Part shown: positions 8,013 to 17,555 of the stretch, one piece after another
How the letters are laid out: each line of letters starts with the position of its first letter
Numbering within the stretch: the first letter of the stretch is position 1
Assembly (NCBI RefSeq): GCF_024168045.1
Contig: NZ_CP100126.1
Coordinates: forward strand, 265,501-329,500
Direction of reading: 5' to 3'
DNA from: Dorea longicatena
Lineage (GTDB): Bacteria > Bacillota > Clostridia > Lachnospirales > Lachnospiraceae
Length of the DNA stretch: 64,000 bases
Translations under genes and position numbers: made by a program
The notes under the pieces: generated by a model
What the model was told of the DNA's origin: nothing
The model's input: only the letters and a program-made list of their open reading frames with translations
The model's database searches: none

Positions 8013-10233
8013 ACATAAGATTTTCCGGAATGAGGAGAATGGGTATACGATTGCCATATTCACCACACAGGATACGTCTGTCCCCCTGTCAGCCAGAGAC
8101 AAATATCTGGCATCCCGGAATATCATCGGCTTCTCAGCGATTGGATTCGGTCTTCCGCTTACAGACGAGATTGAGCTTGAGATGGAAGGCAGATGGGAGA
8201 GCGGGGAGCATGGAACCCAGTATCAGGTGGAAAATTTCATGGAGGTTGTACCACGGACAAAGGAGGGTATCTTAGGATACCTTTCTTCCGGTGCAGTCAA
8301 AGGCATCGGTCCCAAGATGGCAGATACTATTTTCCGGAAGTTTGGGCTTCAGACGTTGGAAATCATGGAAAACAGTCCGAAAGAACTTTTAAAGATCCGT
8401 GGGATTTCCGAGAAGAAGCTTTCTGCTATTGTGGAGTCCTATGGAAAAAACCAGGTGTTCCGGGAACTGATGACGTTTCTGGCGCCTTTTAAGGTGACAC
8501 CCAAAAAAGTGAATATGATTCTGAAGAAATTCGGAAATGAATCGGTGGATATTATCCGGCACCGCCCTTACATGCTGAGTGCAGTCAAAGGCTTCGGGTT
8601 TCTGACTGTGGATGCGATCGGAAGACAGTGCTGCTGTGCACTCAATGATCCCATGCGGATATCCGGGTGCATCGGACATATCATGAATCAGGCAATGAAA
8701 GATGGACATCTGTTTAAGCAGCGTCAGGAGGTTATCAGGGAAGCACTGGAAATGCTGAACCGGGATCTGCAGGTCATGGCAGTATCGGAGCAGGATGTCA
8801 GTCAGGTGCTTTACCGGCTGGTGCTGCAAAAAAGCATTGTAGTGGAGGAAGAACGGATCTATTCTATCCGGCAGTATGAAGAAGAAACGCAGACTGCTTC
8901 CATGATAGCGAGACGGCTTTTGGAAAAGCCGGTTCCGTTGTCCATTGAACTGGAGCTGGAAAAGGCACAGAAGACACTGGGGATCACGCTGTCAGAAACA
9001 CAGAAACAGGCAGTGCGGATGGTGTTTGCACATCCCATCAGTATTATTACCGGAGGTCCCGGAACCGGAAAGACAACGGTTCTCAAGGTGATTCTCTATA
9101 TCCATCAGGCGTTATGCAGGTCAGAGGTACAGCTTATGGCTCCGACCGGACGTGCGGCAAGACGTATGGTGGAGAGTACCGGCTGTGAAAATGCATCCAC
9201 GATGCATCTGGCCCTGGGGCTTTTGGGAGATGATACGGATTTTGAACCGGATTTTGAGTACCTGTCTGCCGGATTTTTAAATGTAGATGAGGTGTCCATG
9301 GTGGACATGCATCTTGCCTATGAATTTTTCCGGCGGGTAAGCAGACATGCCAGAGTCCTTTTAGTCGGGGATAAGAACCAGCTCCCATCGGTAGGAGCCG
9401 GGGATGTGTTCCGGCAGATGATTGCCTGCGGGCTGATTCCGGTCACGGTACTGGATCTGGTTTACCGACAGGGCGCTTTGAGCAGCATCCCTTATAATGC
9501 AAAACTGATGCAGGAGAATAAGACTAATCTGAGCTTTGGGGAGGATTTTCAGTTCATTGCCTGCAAAGGAGCAGATGAGGCGGCAGAGATTGTCCGGAGG
9601 ATTTATCTGGACGAGATTGCAAAAAACGGCATGGATCAGGTACAGATCCTGACTCCGTATCGGAAACGCAGTGCTGCCGGAGTGGATGAATTGAACAAAT
9701 CTCTGGAGGATTTTGTAAATCCGCCAATCGCAGGGAAGAAGGAACTGCATATCGGCAGTCAGGTGTTCCGGGTTGGCGATAAGATTTTACAGAATAAAAA
9801 TACCGAGATGGCGAGTAACGGCGATCTGGGCAAGATACTGGACTGTATCACGGATGAGGATGGAAATGCCAGGGCAGTGATCGGATTCCCGGACGGGCGG
9901 CAGGTGCAATATGAAGCTGACCAGATGGAAATGCTCGAACATGCCAACGCAACAACCATCCATAAGGCACAGGGTTCCGAATGTCCGGTTGTCATCATCC
10001 CTTGGGTAAAAGCCTTTTATATGATGCTGAAGCGCAATATTCTCTATACCGGAGTGACCAGAGCGAAAAGCAAGGTTTATCTGGTAGGGGAATGGGCTGC
10101 AGTCTGTCAGGCAATCCATACGGATGACAGCGGGACAAGGAACACCATTCTGAGTGAGCGGATCGTACAGTATTACGATCAGTATCAGAGTGAACAGAAA
10201 CCGGAAATGGAGCAGTTAAAACTTGTTGTTTAA
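7996..10233 (+). CDS. RecD2-family 5'-3' DNA helicase
   Basis: A 745-residue SF1B helicase. It has an N-terminal OB-like part and tandem helix-hairpin-helix motifs (about residues 90-210, including GAVKGIGPKMADTI). The two RecA-like lobes follow: Walker A GGPGTGKTT (about 352), MAPTGRAARRM, Walker B VDEVSMVD (about 430), GDKNQLPSVGAGDVF, YRQG and TIHKAQGSE. That is the complete RecD2/TraA-like set. TGGAGGGA lies upstream of the ATG. In the operon it would unwind DNA during element replication or recombination alongside the YqaJ nuclease. Confidence 0.93.
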   Translation: MRCRFKHKIFRNEENGYTIAIFTTQDTSVPLSARDKYLASRNIIGFSAIGFGLPLTDEIELEMEGRWESGEHGTQYQVENFMEVVPRTKEGILGYLSSGAVKGIGPKMADTIFRKFGLQTLEIMENSPKELLKIRGISEKKLSAIVESYGKNQVFRELMTFLAPFKVTPKKVNMILKKFGNESVDIIRHRPYMLSAVKGFGFLTVDAIGRQCCCALNDPMRISGCIGHIMNQAMKDGHLFKQRQEVIREALEMLNRDLQVMAVSEQDVSQVLYRLVLQKSIVVEEERIYSIRQYEEETQTASMIARRLLEKPVPLSIELELEKAQKTLGITLSETQKQAVRMVFAHPISIITGGPGTGKTTVLKVILYIHQALCRSEVQLMAPTGRAARRMVESTGCENASTMHLALGLLGDDTDFEPDFEYLSAGFLNVDEVSMVDMHLAYEFFRRVSRHARVLLVGDKNQLPSVGAGDVFRQMIACGLIPVTVLDLVYRQGALSSIPYNAKLMQENKTNLSFGEDFQFIACKGADEAAEIVRRIYLDEIAKNGMDQVQILTPYRKRSAAGVDELNKSLEDFVNPPIAGKKELHIGSQVFRVGDKILQNKNTEMASNGDLGKILDCITDEDGNARAVIGFPDGRQVQYEADQMEMLEHANATTIHKAQGSECPVVIIPWVKAFYMMLKRNILYTGVTRAKSKVYLVGEWAAVCQAIHTDDSGTRNTILSERIVQYYDQYQSEQKPEMEQLKLVV

Positions 10234-10316
10234 AAATATTTTTCAATTTTTGAAATAAGCGGACTATTACTCTTATATAGGGGAACGTCTGCTTTTCTAA
10301 ATGAAAGGAGCAGAGA

Positions 10317-11264
10317 ATGAAAGAATTATTGTATAAGAAATCAGAGGCAGTTGCCGCTTTAAACCGTGTGGATGGCTTCCATCCGATGGAACTGGCAAGA
10401 AAGATTGGAGAAGAAGGGCAGGAGGAGCAGCTTTATCTGGATGTGAAATACCGGAAGCTCTGGTTTCGTCTGGTCAATCCTGCAGGAAAGATCATCAGCC
10501 GGATTATCACTTTCACAGAGAATATGGCAGTTGTGGAAGCACGTATCTATCTGGATAAATGTGATCAGGAAGACAATTATGTAGCCAATTCCTTTTCACA
10601 GAAATTCCGGAGCGATGATCCGAAGTTTGGAGACAAATTTCTGGAAATGGCGGAAACAGCAGCCGTAGGAAGGGCATTATCGGATGCTGGATATGGTGTG
10701 CAGTTTGCGGATGTGGGAGAGGAAAATGATCCTGCACAGGTAGATGCCGGAATTCCATATCAGAATCCACAGATGCCGGATTCAGATGCCATGGCAAATG
10801 CTGCCATGTCGGATTCGGGTGTCATGCCAAAGGCGGCTATGCCAAATTATGGAGAGATGCCAGGCCAGTCGGAATATGCAGGTCAGCAGATGATGAATCA
10901 GTTCTATCAGCAGGCACAGGCGGCGGGAAGCACCATTTACCATGGCAGTGGACAAATGCCTGGCTACGGTTCCGCTCCGGCTGCCTCTACGCCGCCAAAG
11001 ACCGGACAGATGCTGCAGGGAGCATTACAGAATCTGGATACGTCCCTTCCGGTAGAAGAACTGATGAAACACATGAACTATGAAATGGCAGTCGGGACTG
11101 TGATTCCGGGAAAGGGAAAATACGGCGGAAAGACCATGGGACAGGTGGCAGTTGAAAGCCCGTCAACGATCCAGTGGTTTGCCGAGCAATATTCCGGACC
11201 GAACAATCTGGTTCCGGCGGCAGCAAAGGTAATTTTACAAAAAGCAATGCCGATGGCTGGTTAA
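10317..11264 (+). CDS. probable DNA-binding accessory protein, annealase-like
   Basis: A 315-residue protein with three parts. The N-terminal domain (1-130) ends in MAETAAVGRALSDAGYG, which recalls the ETxAxGRAL segment of phage Sak/Erf-like annealing proteins. The middle (about 140-230) is low complexity, rich in Met, Pro, Gly and Gln. The C-terminal 60 residues (GKGKYGGKTMGQVAVESP) resemble the small domain found at the end of some exonucleases. GAAAGGAG precedes the ATG. The 83 bases before it contain TTGAAA and TATATA boxes, a possible secondary promoter. With YqaJ and RecD2 upstream, an annealing or ssDNA-handling role is plausible but unproven. Confidence 0.7.
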   Translation: MKELLYKKSEAVAALNRVDGFHPMELARKIGEEGQEEQLYLDVKYRKLWFRLVNPAGKIISRIITFTENMAVVEARIYLDKCDQEDNYVANSFSQKFRSDDPKFGDKFLEMAETAAVGRALSDAGYGVQFADVGEENDPAQVDAGIPYQNPQMPDSDAMANAAMSDSGVMPKAAMPNYGEMPGQSEYAGQQMMNQFYQQAQAAGSTIYHGSGQMPGYGSAPAASTPPKTGQMLQGALQNLDTSLPVEELMKHMNYEMAVGTVIPGKGKYGGKTMGQVAVESPSTIQWFAEQYSGPNNLVPAAAKVILQKAMPMAG

Positions 11265-11318
11265 GGAAGAACCCCGCAGAGAGCTTTTTTCTGTGGGGGA
11301 AAGGAGGAAGAGACCGGG

Positions 11319-12539
11319 ATGTATTATGATATGTCTGGGTTTGATTATGGAATACTGGATGTGGTGCAGGTGCTGCATCTCAGAAAGCGGCGGGGAAACT
11401 ATTATGACTGCCCGTTTTGTGGAGAGACGCATGGAAAACTCAATATCAATGTGGAAAAGAATGTATTCCGGTGCAACCGCTGTGATGCGTCCGGGGGGAT
11501 GCTGAAGCTTTATGCGGATTTGCACAATGTTACACTCTCCGAAGCAAATCAGCAGATCCGGGAAGCATTAGGAAAAGGAGAATACCGGACGGATTATATC
11601 AAAGCAACGCCGGTACAGGAAGAAAAGGCAACGGCAGAGCTTGCACCCATAGAGGAAATCCATCGGACGTATCAGAGAATGCTGTCCATGCTCACGCTTA
11701 ACAGGAAGCATCAGGAGGATCTGCAAAGACGGGGATTAAAACCGGAACAGATCGAAGCACAGCGTTACCGGAGTGTCCCGCTGTTTGGAATGAAGAAGCT
11801 GGTCAAAAGGCTGGCAGAAGAAGGATATAGGGTGAAAGGCGTGCCGGGATTCTACCGGGATACAGACGGAAACTGGACGATTAACTTCAAAGCAGAAAAC
11901 TCAGGAATCCTGATTCCCATAGTTTCTTTGGACGGGTTCATCCAGGGTTTTCAGATCCGGGTAGATCATGTGACTGACACGAAAAAATATATCTGGCTGT
12001 CCAGTGTCAATTATGACCAGGGAGTTTCCTCTGGAAGTCCGGTACATGTCATCGGTGATCTTCATGCTGAACGAGTCTATTTGACAGAAGGGGCGTTAAA
12101 AGGAACTATCGCCCATTATCTATCCAGTGCGACCTTTGTATGTGTTGCCGGAGTGAATCAGTATCGGAATTTAAAACCAGTGCTGGAACGGATGAAAGGT
12201 TATGGGATGAAACAGCTTTTGGAGGCGTATGACATGGATAAGAAGATGAAAGTAGCCTGTAATCATCATGACAGTAAGTGTGCGGTCTGTTTTGAGCGTT
12301 CCCCTGTTATCTGCCAGCATAAGGCGGAGAAACGGAGGATTATCCAGAACGGTTGCAATAAGGTCTATGAAATCTGCCGGGAGCTTTCCCTGCCGATGAA
12401 CCGGATGGTCTGGGATATGGACGAGAGCGGGGAGTGGAACGGGAAACACAAGGGGATTGATGACTATTTAGCCGCCATCAAACAGAAGGAAGGAGCCGGG
12501 GCACAGACTTCGGCTCTTCCGAAAGGAGAACAATCATGA
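11319..12539 (+). CDS. CHC2 zinc-finger/Toprim primase-like protein
   Basis: A 406-residue protein. A CHC2-type zinc finger lies at the N-terminus (YYDCPFCGETHG then FRCNRCDASGG, four Cys in two CxxC pairs). A linker helix region follows, then a Toprim-like half with VYLTEGALKG and a DMDESGEWNGKHKGIDDYL acidic motif, as in DnaG-like and DUF3854 proteins. It likely primes replication of the element. GGAGG precedes the ATG by about ten bases. Its stop overlaps the sortase start by four bases (ATGA). Confidence 0.85.
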   Translation: MYYDMSGFDYGILDVVQVLHLRKRRGNYYDCPFCGETHGKLNINVEKNVFRCNRCDASGGMLKLYADLHNVTLSEANQQIREALGKGEYRTDYIKATPVQEEKATAELAPIEEIHRTYQRMLSMLTLNRKHQEDLQRRGLKPEQIEAQRYRSVPLFGMKKLVKRLAEEGYRVKGVPGFYRDTDGNWTINFKAENSGILIPIVSLDGFIQGFQIRVDHVTDTKKYIWLSSVNYDQGVSSGSPVHVIGDLHAERVYLTEGALKGTIAHYLSSATFVCVAGVNQYRNLKPVLERMKGYGMKQLLEAYDMDKKMKVACNHHDSKCAVCFERSPVICQHKAEKRRIIQNGCNKVYEICRELSLPMNRMVWDMDESGEWNGKHKGIDDYLAAIKQKEGAGAQTSALPKGEQS

Positions 12540-13318
12540 GAAAAAAAGGAAATACGGTTCTTGCAGGACTCATTATCTGCCTGTTGCTTGTTTTTCTCGC
12601 AGCGGCAGGAAAACTCTTTGGTGCTTATCTGAAGTATCAGAAAGGGGACGTAAGTTACGAGAAACTGCAGGAATATGTTCAGGAACCAGAGGAAGAAGAA
12701 TCACCGGAGCCTGAGAAAGAAAAGGAGGAACCTAAGAATAGGTATCTGGAAATTGATTTTGCAGGTTTAAAAGCGGTTAATCCGGATGTCATAGCGTGGA
12801 TTCAGATTCCGGCACTGGATATCAGTTATCCAGTGGTACAGGGGAAAGATAATGCATATTATCTTCATCACCTTTTTTCGGGAGAATCCAATATCAACGG
12901 GAGCATCTTTGTGGACTGCCATAATCAGCCGGACTTTACGGATCAGAATACGATCGTGTACGGGCATAATATGAAAAACGGGAGCATGTTCGGAACTCTG
13001 GATAAGTACCAAGACAAAGAGCTATTTGAACAACATCCGGAGTTTTATCTCTATTTGCCGGACAAGATCCTCAAGTATCGTATCTTTTCCTGCTATGCGG
13101 GAAGAACCGGAAGTGAGGGATATAGGTATCATTTCCCGGAAGCGGAAGATTTTCAGACGTTTCTGGATACGGTGTCTTCTTATAGGGATTATGATACCGG
13201 CACCGAGCTGTCGGCAACGGATCGGATAGTTACGCTGTCTACCTGTGTCAATTCCAGACGGAATTATCGCTATCTGGTACATGGAAAATTAAGCAGTGAG
13301 ATCATCACAGAGGAATAA
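12536..13318 (+). CDS. srtB: class B sortase
   Basis: A 260-residue membrane-anchored cysteine transpeptidase. It has an N-terminal hydrophobic anchor (residues 9-30), an acidic Glu/Pro-rich spacer (about 45-65), and a sortase B fold with the catalytic His in VYGHNM (about 141), Cys in TLSTC (about 235) and Arg in RNYRYLVH (about 243). It would attach a surface protein to peptidoglycan; no LPxTG/NPxTG substrate gene is seen in the window, so its target (perhaps an adhesin of the transfer machinery) is elsewhere. It overlaps the primase stop, so it belongs to the operon. Confidence 0.93.
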   Translation: MRKKGNTVLAGLIICLLLVFLAAAGKLFGAYLKYQKGDVSYEKLQEYVQEPEEEESPEPEKEKEEPKNRYLEIDFAGLKAVNPDVIAWIQIPALDISYPVVQGKDNAYYLHHLFSGESNINGSIFVDCHNQPDFTDQNTIVYGHNMKNGSMFGTLDKYQDKELFEQHPEFYLYLPDKILKYRIFSCYAGRTGSEGYRYHFPEAEDFQTFLDTVSSYRDYDTGTELSATDRIVTLSTCVNSRRNYRYLVHGKLSSEIITEE

Positions 13319-13380
13319 AAGAATCGTGCTGGTGTGAGAAGAAATTTCTTATGCCAGCTTTTATTATGGGAGGAAATGTA

Positions 13381-13797
13381 ATGGGAACAGCATTGGTTAT
13401 GGAACATGCAAACGCACTGGCACAGATGATAGTCAGTGAAAAGGACAAGTTATTTGATGAAAGAGTGGAGGCTCTTGTAAAACTTTATAGAAGGGCGGAA
13501 TTTTATCTGAAGCAGGGATTTCTGGAGAGCATCGTCTGCGAGTTCCATCGGAAGAAAGTGGAAATGATTATGCAGGCGGAAACAAAAGGAGAGATTACGG
13601 AAATACTGAAGTTATCAAAACCGCATTTTGACGGAAAAAAATTTGTCTATACCTCTCCGTATGCTGTGGAAGAGGAAGAGCTTCTCCTTTGGTCTCTGAC
13701 ATCACTGCAAGGTCCACTCCGGGATGAAGGGTATCGAAGATATCGGGAATTATTTGAGAAGTGCCTGCCGGAGATGGCAGAAAAGATTCCGGCGTAG
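13381..13797 (+). CDS. hypothetical helical protein, end of operon
   Basis: A 138-residue soluble, mostly helical protein (ALVMEHANALAQMIVSEKDK at the start). GGGAGG seven bases before ATG 13381 fixes the start; an in-frame ATG ten codons earlier lacks a site. Last gene of the leader A operon; the sequence composition changes after it. Family not recognised. Confidence 0.65.
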   Translation: MGTALVMEHANALAQMIVSEKDKLFDERVEALVKLYRRAEFYLKQGFLESIVCEFHRKKVEMIMQAETKGEITEILKLSKPHFDGKKFVYTSPYAVEEEELLLWSLTSLQGPLRDEGYRRYRELFEKCLPEMAEKIPA

Positions 13798-14374
13798 AAC
13801 AATGGCATAACAAAGGAACGAAAAAACTATCTTTTATTTTACTGTAATTTCACTCTTTATTGAATCTGCAATACTTTACAAAGTTTTTTACGGAAAAATG
13901 CTTCGGATTAATATACTTAACACCAGTATCTATCAGCTTAAATTTTGAATAACCAAACACCAGTGTTTCATTATTCACAAAAATCGTCATCTATCCAGAA
14001 AGCAGGTAAAATATGTTCACAATAATCAGAGTATTTTCTGCATTCAATACATTCTTCATCTAAAGAATCTACGCCGACATAATGAATATGATAATCTACA
14101 GTATCGTTTACAAATCTTTCAAGGAAGATGTTCAAAACAAAGGCTACTCTATCATCACAATAAACATAACCAATTAAATTCTTATGAATGATACAGTAAA
14201 CGAGATAAACACAGCGTGTATCAACGATGCAGTTGAAATTGTATCCAGATTAAAGCCTATTTATACTTTAAAGCATGCACGGAGACAGCAAGAAGACCTA
14301 TTCCTGTACGGAAGAGGTCTTCCTGTCCTTATACTAAAGTTAATTGGTATGCTGAAGTCCCGCAAAAGCAACAT
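13798..14374. other. AT-rich junction without intact gene
   Basis: The composition drops sharply here relative to the replication operon. It holds a minus-strand gene remnant (described separately) and an inverted repeat GAAGACCT (14292-14299)/AGGTCTTC (14315-14322). The repeat lies between the 3' ends of the flanking blocks and may be a weak bidirectional terminator. A 64-codon plus-strand frame at 14184 has no ribosome site and is not called. Confidence 0.5.
13971..14249 (-). pseudogene. start-less gene remnant
   Basis: An open minus-strand frame of about 93 codons with no ATG. It reads like protein (LIGYVYCDDRVAFVLNIFLE, then DYHIHYVGVDSLDEECIECR and CEHILPAFWIDDDF), with natural amphipathic and Cys-containing composition. 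It is cut by a stop at its 5' side and lacks a ribosome site. Probably the C-terminal remnant of an unidentified gene disrupted when the sigma-factor block arrived. Confidence 0.4.
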
Positions 14375-15181
14375 TTAATTTACCTCCAGATTACCGCTTT
14401 TAAGAGATAGATAATCGGAACTTCCGCTAAGCAGATAGAAAAAATATTCCCCTTTTTCATCTGGTGAGAAACTATATTTTCCACTCAGTTCATCGAACAC
14501 TTCTCCTTCATACATTATCCCGTCTTTTACATAACCGATAATCAAATCTTGGGATACTGTAATGTCTGATTTATATTTATCAAACGAAATGACTATATTA
14601 TCTTTATCAGTTAGTTCCCATCCCTTTCCATTGTCTTGTGTAAGTACACAAAGTGAATTGTTGATTAGAATTATTTCTGGAATGATATACATTTCATCTG
14701 ATTTATCAGTAGGAATCTCTACTATTGATGATGGTATGAAATTAGGCATCAGACTGCTTTTAACAATTCTGCTTTCAGGAAATTCTGATGAAGATTTGGC
14801 TAATTCCTCAATATCAACAACTTTCCCATTTTCATTGGTATATACACCGTCTTTTAATATGATGTAGCTTCTATCATTGGTTTCTGTCCCGATTAAATGT
14901 CGATTGCTGTCATCAATTAAAGCCGATGTTAACAGATGACTGATTGCAGCATATACAGGCATACACAAAAACACTGAAACCACAGTTACAATAATTGCAG
15001 TTCTATAAGTGAACTTTAAAGGCTTATGTTTTGAAGCTGTTTTACAAAATACATTTTGACGTATCTTTTGTTTGGAATATTTTTTCAGTATTTTATTGCA
15101 ATCATGAAAATACACTTCCTCAATAAAAGATTCATCAATTTCACTCATTAACTCATTCAAAGAAAATTTTACAGTCTTCAT
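14375..15181 (-). CDS. putative membrane anti-sigma factor
   Basis: A 268-residue protein with a cytoplasmic N-terminus (about 1-70), one transmembrane segment (about 75-97, TAIIVTVVSVFLCMPVYAAI) and an extracytoplasmic C-terminal domain rich in Ser/Asp. The start overlaps the end of the sigma gene by 29 bases, with GAAGGGAT upstream. A membrane protein coupled to an ECF sigma gene is the standard anti-sigma arrangement; no specific zinc anti-sigma motif is visible. The external domain may sense a signal. Confidence 0.65.
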   Translation of the reverse strand: MKTVKFSLNELMSEIDESFIEEVYFHDCNKILKKYSKQKIRQNVFCKTASKHKPLKFTYRTAIIVTVVSVFLCMPVYAAISHLLTSALIDDSNRHLIGTETNDRSYIILKDGVYTNENGKVVDIEELAKSSSEFPESRIVKSSLMPNFIPSSIVEIPTDKSDEMYIIPEIILINNSLCVLTQDNGKGWELTDKDNIVISFDKYKSDITVSQDLIIGYVKDGIMYEGEVFDELSGKYSFSPDEKGEYFFYLLSGSSDYLSLKSGNLEVN

Positions 15182-15746
15182 ATCTAAATCCCTTCTTTTC
15201 CATTTTTAGTTTTAATTTTTTACGTCCGCGTAACAGTTTGGATTTTACTGTAGATTCTTTTAATCCGGTTTCTTCTGCTATTACAGCGATTGTCTTAGTG
15301 TAATAGTAGTACGAGATAAAACATTTTCTTTCGTCAACTGATAGTTCATATATGCTTTCTTTTAAGCATTTGATTACTTCTTCTTTTAACGGCCCGTATT
15401 CAATATGTTCGTTCGTTCCAACCTGAAACGCATCTTCGTAATTTTCAAAATGCATCTTAGAGGTTTTTCGTAATGCGTTTTTTGCCATGTTTCTTGCGAT
15501 TGTTCCTAAATAGGGTTTGAATGTGCTGTAGTTATCTGTATCTAAATCTGCACTGTAATTCCATAGAGCTACAAAAACATTAGACACGACCTCCTCCTTG
15601 TCTTCATATGGCAAAGCACTTCCAATAATATTCTCGACTATGTATACAACATATCTGTAGTATTTGTTCATACATATTTTTAAAGCGCGCTCATCTTTAT
15701 TTTTTAGTTCGAGCATCAGTTGTTTCTCATCTATGTTAAATAACAT
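15153..15746 (-). CDS. ECF RNA polymerase sigma factor
   Basis: A 197-residue sigma-70 family protein. Region 2 (YRYVVYIVENIIGSALPYEDKEEVVSNVFVALW) binds the -10 element. Region 4 contains a helix-turn-helix (TIAVIAEETGLKESTVKSKLLRGRKKL). Followed by its likely anti-sigma gene with overlap, and preceded by a secreted-protein gene on the same strand. Likely controls a small cell-envelope regulon; its promoter motif was not identified. Confidence 0.85.
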   Translation of the reverse strand: MLFNIDEKQLMLELKNKDERALKICMNKYYRYVVYIVENIIGSALPYEDKEEVVSNVFVALWNYSADLDTDNYSTFKPYLGTIARNMAKNALRKTSKMHFENYEDAFQVGTNEHIEYGPLKEEVIKCLKESIYELSVDERKCFISYYYYTKTIAVIAEETGLKESTVKSKLLRGRKKLKLKMEKKGFRYEDCKIFFE

Positions 15747-15895
15747 GCTTCTACCTCATAAATTCAGTGAATACTATAGCAGTGGTTTAATAATGGGAAT
15801 GTGTATTTTCAAAAAAGGGAACCGAGAAACCAAGTTAAAAAGCTTCAATTAAAATCAGGATAAGTACTCACCAGCACTTGAAATATTTTCCACTA

Positions 15896-16395
15896 TTAAA
15901 ATGTAATAGAAAATGATTTGATTGTAAAGGCATCAGAGGACAGATTAGTTACCATGCCGTAATAGTAATCTGTTGCCTGTGTCGTAAATCCTGAACGCAA
16001 ACCACTTGCTGTAATCTCACGCACAAATTCTGATGAAGGTCCAGCTACGTATGCGCGTACTCTTGAACGATGAAAAGCAGAACGGCTCAAAGTGTAATTT
16101 ATAGTTATGTATCTGCCGCTATTACAATAAAGTCCCATACTGTTATTTGATGGTGTTAATATGGCGACTTCGCCATTTTTCAATGTGATTCCGCGCCAAG
16201 TATATCGGGCATATGCATTTGGAATAACACCTTCTTCAACAACTTTCTGCAGGCTTTCGTCAGCAAACACAGTGTACTTCCATTCAATCATATTAGGGTC
16301 ATCTGTAAGCGGCTCTGCTGCAAAAACATTAACACTTAGCGACAGCATCATAACGAGTGTTAGGATAAAACTGATTATTTTTTATAAGCCTTCAT
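15896..16395 (-). pseudogene. secreted protein with frameshift in signal peptide
   Basis: From ATG 16395 (GGAAAGGAG about ten bases upstream) the frame reads MKAYKK and hits TAA in a run of six A (16378-16383 on the plus strand). With seven A it would continue IISFILTLVMMLSLSVNVFAAEP, a textbook signal peptide joined in frame to the 140-residue mature protein (EWKYTVFADESLQKVVEEG ... FTIKSFSITF). So the gene is intact except for one missing A. Options are a decayed gene, sequencing error, phase variation, or polymerase slippage on the homopolymer. Lies upstream of the sigma gene and could be its target. Confidence 0.65.
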
Positions 16396-16612
16396 ATATG
16401 TACACGACTCCTTTCCAAGGTTCCCTTTGTAATAAGATACACAGTAAATATTGTAACGGTTGCATTTATTTAAAAAATAAAAAAAGATAATTTTTAATTT
16501 TTGTTTTTTGAATTTTTTGATTGGTAAAATAAGAAAATGGATTATAAAGAGTTGCACTCTAGGTACCTCCTACGTACAGAATAAGTATCAAATACAAAGG
16601 AGTGAAATCATT

Positions 16613-17551
16613 ATGATTAAAAAATTAAGAGTAGCCGTGGATCACGGGAACCGGAACATGAAAACCTGTCATTTTATCTTTACCACAGGACTGACGGAAC
16701 AGGATAAAAAGCCTGCCAGGGGAGAGAAGTATCTGAAATATCAGGGAAAGTATTATACCCTTAGTGAGAAGCGGATTCCGTACCAGAGGGACAAGACGCA
16801 GGACAGCCGGAACCGATTCTGGATTCTGACCTTATTTGCCATTGCAATGGAGCTGGAGCAGAAAAGCCAGATCCAGCCGGAGGATGTCATTCAGGTGGAA
16901 CTTCCGATTGGGCTTCCGCCGAAGCATTTTGCAGAGCTTTGTGAGAGATATGAACGCTATTTCAAAGGGGACGGGAAGGTGCAGGAACTGTGCTTCAACG
17001 ATAAAGTCTATCACCTCTGTATACAGAATGTAATGGCGTTTCCGCAGGATTATGCAGCCATGATGACGAGGATGATGGAAATCCGTGAGATTCCGAAAGT
17101 CGTAGGGATTGATATTGGCGGATTTACTTCTGATTATCTTCTGATGAGAAGTGGCAGACCGGATATGGATTATTGTGATTCTCTGGAAAAAGGTGTGATT
17201 ACCATGTATAACGATATCATTTCCAGTATTAACAGTGAATATGACATGCTTCTGGAGGAGGCAGATATCGACAGTATCATCAAGGGAAAAACGCAGTATT
17301 ATGAGGAAGCTGTTGTACAGGCAGTAGAAACCATGGTTCAGAATTTTGTTACCGATCTTCTGAACAGCATCCGAGAGCGGGGCATTGATACAAAATCTAC
17401 TTATACGGTGTTTATCGGCGGCGGAGCAGTGCTTCTGGAACGATTTCTGGAGCAGGCAGACCGGTTGGGAAAACATACCTTTATCCGGGATATGAAAGCA
17501 AATGCCGATGGATATGATCTTTTGTATCGCATGACACAGGCTGGAGTGTGA
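16613..17551 (+). CDS. ParM/StbA-like actin-type segregation ATPase
   Basis: A 312-residue actin-fold ATPase. AVDHGNRNMKT is phosphate-binding loop 1. GIDIGGFTSDYLL (about residue 165) is phosphate 2, and FIGGGAVLL (about 266) is the adenosine motif. Such proteins form filaments that pull plasmid copies apart with a ParR adaptor on a centromere. AAAGGAG nine bases before ATG 16613 fixes the start. The next gene follows after four bases. Its presence in an integrated element suggests an excised circular form that is stabilised. No clear iteron-type centromere was seen upstream. Confidence 0.88.
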   Translation: MIKKLRVAVDHGNRNMKTCHFIFTTGLTEQDKKPARGEKYLKYQGKYYTLSEKRIPYQRDKTQDSRNRFWILTLFAIAMELEQKSQIQPEDVIQVELPIGLPPKHFAELCERYERYFKGDGKVQELCFNDKVYHLCIQNVMAFPQDYAAMMTRMMEIREIPKVVGIDIGGFTSDYLLMRSGRPDMDYCDSLEKGVITMYNDIISSINSEYDMLLEEADIDSIIKGKTQYYEEAVVQAVETMVQNFVTDLLNSIRERGIDTKSTYTVFIGGGAVLLERFLEQADRLGKHTFIRDMKANADGYDLLYRMTQAGV

Positions 17552-17555
17552 TTTT

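Noticed and set aside
14184..14378. 64-codon plus-strand frame
   Set aside because: No ribosome site and it lies antisense to a more protein-like remnant; treated as chance.
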